Below are positions 61,405 through 64,000 of a stretch of 64,000 nt of DNA, piece by piece. Each line of letters starts with the position of its first letter. Position 1 is the first letter of the stretch. Under the pieces are notes generated by a model. That model was given only the letters and a program-made list of their open reading frames with translations, made no database searches and was not told the origin of the DNA. Where the stretch lies: NCBI GenBank assembly GCA_028564925.1, contig CM053034.1, positions 154,907,205-154,971,204 of the forward strand, given 5' to 3'. The stretch is from Lithobates sylvaticus (taxonomy: Eukaryota; Chordata; Amphibia; Anura; Ranidae). The position numbers were made by a program, and so were the translations under genes.

Positions 61405-64000
61405 GCCACCACCCCCCCCCTGCAGACTGTGCCACCACCCCCCCCCCCCAGACTGTGCCACCACCCCCCCCCCCCCCAGTGCCACCACCCCCCCTCCAGA
61501 CTGTGCCACCACCCCCCTCCAGACTGTGCCATCACCTCCCCTCCAGACTGTGCCATCACCCCCCCCCTCCAGACTGTGCCATCACCCCCCCCCCCCCCCC
61601 TCCAGACTGTGCCACCACCCCCCTCCAGACTGTGTCACCCCCCCTCCAGTGCCACCACCCCCCCCCTCCAGACTGTGCCATCACCTCCCTCCAGACTGTG
61701 CCATCACCTCCCCTCCAGACGGTGCCATCACCTCCCCTCCAGACTGTGCCACCACCCCCCTCCAGACTGTGCCATCACCTCTCTCCAGACTGTGCCATCA
61801 CCTCCCCTCCAGACTGTGCCATCACCTCCCCTCCAGACTGTGCCATCACCTCCCCTCCAGACTGTGCCACCACCCCCCTCCAGACTGTGCCATCACCTCC
61901 CCTCCAGACTGCCACCACCCCCCCTCCAGACTGTGCCATCACCTCCCCTCCAGACTGTGCCATCACCTCCCCTCCAGACTGTGCCATCACCTCCCCTCCA
62001 GACTGTGCCATCACCTCCCTCCAGACTGTGCCATCACCTCCCCTCCAGACTGTGCCATCACCTCCCTCCAGACTGTGCCATCACCTCCCCTCCAGACTGT
62101 GCCATCACTCCCCTCCAGACTGTGCCACCACCCCCCTCCAGACTGTGCCATCACATCCCCTCCAGACTGTGCCACCACCCCCCTCCAGACTGTGCCATCA
62201 CTCCCCTCCAGACTGTGCCATCACCTCCCTCCAGACTGTGCCATCACCTCCCCTCCAGACTGTGCTACCACCCCCCTCCAGACTGTGCCATCACCTCCCC
62301 TCCAGACTGTGCCACCACCCCCTCCAGACTGTGCCATCACCTCCCCTCCAGACTGTGCCATCACCTCCCCTCCAGACTGTGCCATCACCTCCCCTCCAGA
62401 CTGTGCCATCACCTCCCCTCCAGACTGTGCCATCACCTCCCCTCCAGACTGTGCCATCACCTCCCCTCCAGACTGTGCCATCACCTCCCTCCAGACTGTG
62501 CCATCACCTCCCCTCCAGACTGTGCCATCACCTCCCCTCCAGACTGTGCCATCACCTCCCCTCCAGACTGTGCCATCACCTCCCCTCCAGACTGTGCTAC
62601 CACCCCCCTCCAGACTGTGCCATCACCTCCCCTCCAGACTGTGCCACCACCCCCCTCCAGACTGTGCCATCACCTCCCCTCCAGACTGTGCCATCACCTC
62701 CCCACCAGACTGTGCCAACACCTCCCCTCCAGACTGTGCCATCACCTCCCCTCCAGACTGTGCCATCACCTCCCCTCCAGACTGTGCCACCACCCCCTCC
62801 AGACTGTGCCACCACCCCCCCCTCCAGACTGTGCCATCACCTCCCCTCCAGACTGTGCCATCACCTCCCCTCCAGACTGTGCCATCACCTCCCCTCCAGA
62901 CTGTGCCATCACCTCCCTCCAGACTGTGCCATCACCTCCCCTCCAGACTGTGCCATCACCTCCCTCCAGACTGTGCCATCACCTCCCCTCCAGACTGTGC
63001 CATCACCTCCCCTCCAGACTGTGCCATCACCTCCCCTCCAGACTGTGCCATCACCTCCCCTCCAGACTGTGCTACCACCTCCCCTCCAGACTGTGCCACC
63101 ACCCCCCTCCAGACTGTGCCATCACCTCCCCTCCAGACTGTGCCATCACCTCCCCTCCAGACTGTGCCATCACCTCCCCTCCAGACTGTGCCATCACCTC
63201 CCCTCCAGACGGTGCCATCACCTCCCTCCAGACGGTGCCATCACCTCCCTCCAGACTGTGCCATCACCTCCCCTCCAGACTGTGCCATCACCTCCCCTCC
63301 AGACTGTGCCACCACCCCCCCTCCAGACTGTGCCACTACCCCCCCCTCCAGACTGTGCCACCACCCCCCCCCCTCCAGACTGTGCCATCACCTCCCCTCC
63401 AGACTGTGCCATCACCTCCCCTCCAGACTGTGCCATCACCTCCCCTCCAGACTGTGCCATCACCTCCCCTCCAGACTGTGCTACCACCCCCCTCCAGACT
63501 GTGCCATCACCTCCCCTCCAGACTGTGCCACCACCCCCCTCCAGACTGTGCCATCACCTCCCCTCCAGACTGTGCCATCACCTCCCCTCCAGACTGTGCC
63601 ATCACCTCCCTCCAGACTGTGCCATCACCTCCCCTCCAGACTGTGCCACCACCCCCTCCAGACTGTGCCATCACCTCCCCTCCAGACTGTGCCACCACCC
63701 CCCCTCCAGACTGTGCCATCACCTCCCCTCCAGACTGTGCCACCACCCCCCTCCAGACTGTGCCATCACCTCCCTCCAGACTGTGCCATCACCTCCCCTC
63801 CAGACTGTGCCATCACCTCCAATCCAGACTGTGCCATCACCTCCCCTCCAGACTGTGCCATCACCTCCCCTCCAGACTGTGCCATCACCTCCCTCCAGAC
63901 TGTGCCATCACCTCCCTCCAGACTGTGCCATCACCTCCCCTCCAGACTGTGCCAACACCCCCCTCCAGACTGTGCCATCACCTCCCCTCCAGACTGTGCC
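61405..64000. repeat. 24-bp minisatellite, second array (runs off window)
   Basis: Same unit as the first array and similar variant units near its start, as expected if the whole 4.2-kb segment was duplicated. About 108 units are visible. Confidence 0.97.

Overview
This window looks like intergenic DNA from a large, repeat-rich amphibian genome, most likely a true frog (Ranidae). The case rests on the mix of repeats: PIF/Harbinger MITEs ending in a CGTACACACGATCGG-type motif, Tc1 and hAT transposons, Tx1/L1-like LINEs, hydrolase-bearing Ngaro tyrosine-recombinase retrotransposons and a chromodomain Ty3/gypsy element. The species call is inference. I found no convincing host protein gene, rRNA, tRNA or CRISPR array. 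Almost every long reading frame belongs to a mobile element or is an artefact of a stop-free tandem repeat.

Layout. 1-2181: nine 263-bp satellite units (the first and last partial), each with a 34-nt segment nearly identical to the 5' end of U2 snRNA, preceded by a branch-point/3' splice-site-like signal. 2354-7639: a 5.3-kb hAT transposon with an 8-bp target-site duplication (TSD), a decayed transposase on the minus strand, a nested LINE scrap and a fold-back insertion. 7854-9474: a young Tc1 element with an uninterrupted 340-aa transposase. 10191-11795: a Harbinger-type element with a nested retroposed insert. 12003-15770: a 5'-truncated L1/Tx1 LINE (minus) with a long open ORF2. 15781-15950: a microsatellite. 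17598-20572: a non-autonomous hAT element filled with minisatellites and long palindromes. 21405-22265: a related minisatellite in the opposite orientation.

24098-30989: an Ngaro element with complete split direct repeats (A1-ORFs-B1-A2-B2). 32997-33824: a small hAT element with an internal minisatellite. About 34613-40523: a second, diverged Ngaro element with only one visible B repeat. 41035-41985: a LINE ORF2 tail. 42019-42510 and 43094-43560: MITEs, the second with its own empty site next door. 44353-51417: a chromovirus-type LTR retrotransposon (minus) with long LTRs that carry a 56-bp tandem repeat, flanked by the TSD CATGT. 52759-53980: a hAT MITE whose right TSD was hit by a Harbinger MITE. 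54063-55692: more MITEs. 56455-64000: a 24-bp minisatellite organised into a 4,187-bp higher-order unit that runs off the window.

The elements do not form a host pathway. What they record is repeated nested insertion and tandem amplification. The observations most worth following are the U2-headed satellite with its splice-acceptor-like block, the conserved phase-matched intron signals in two diverged Ngaro copies, and the link between hAT ends and minisatellite growth.
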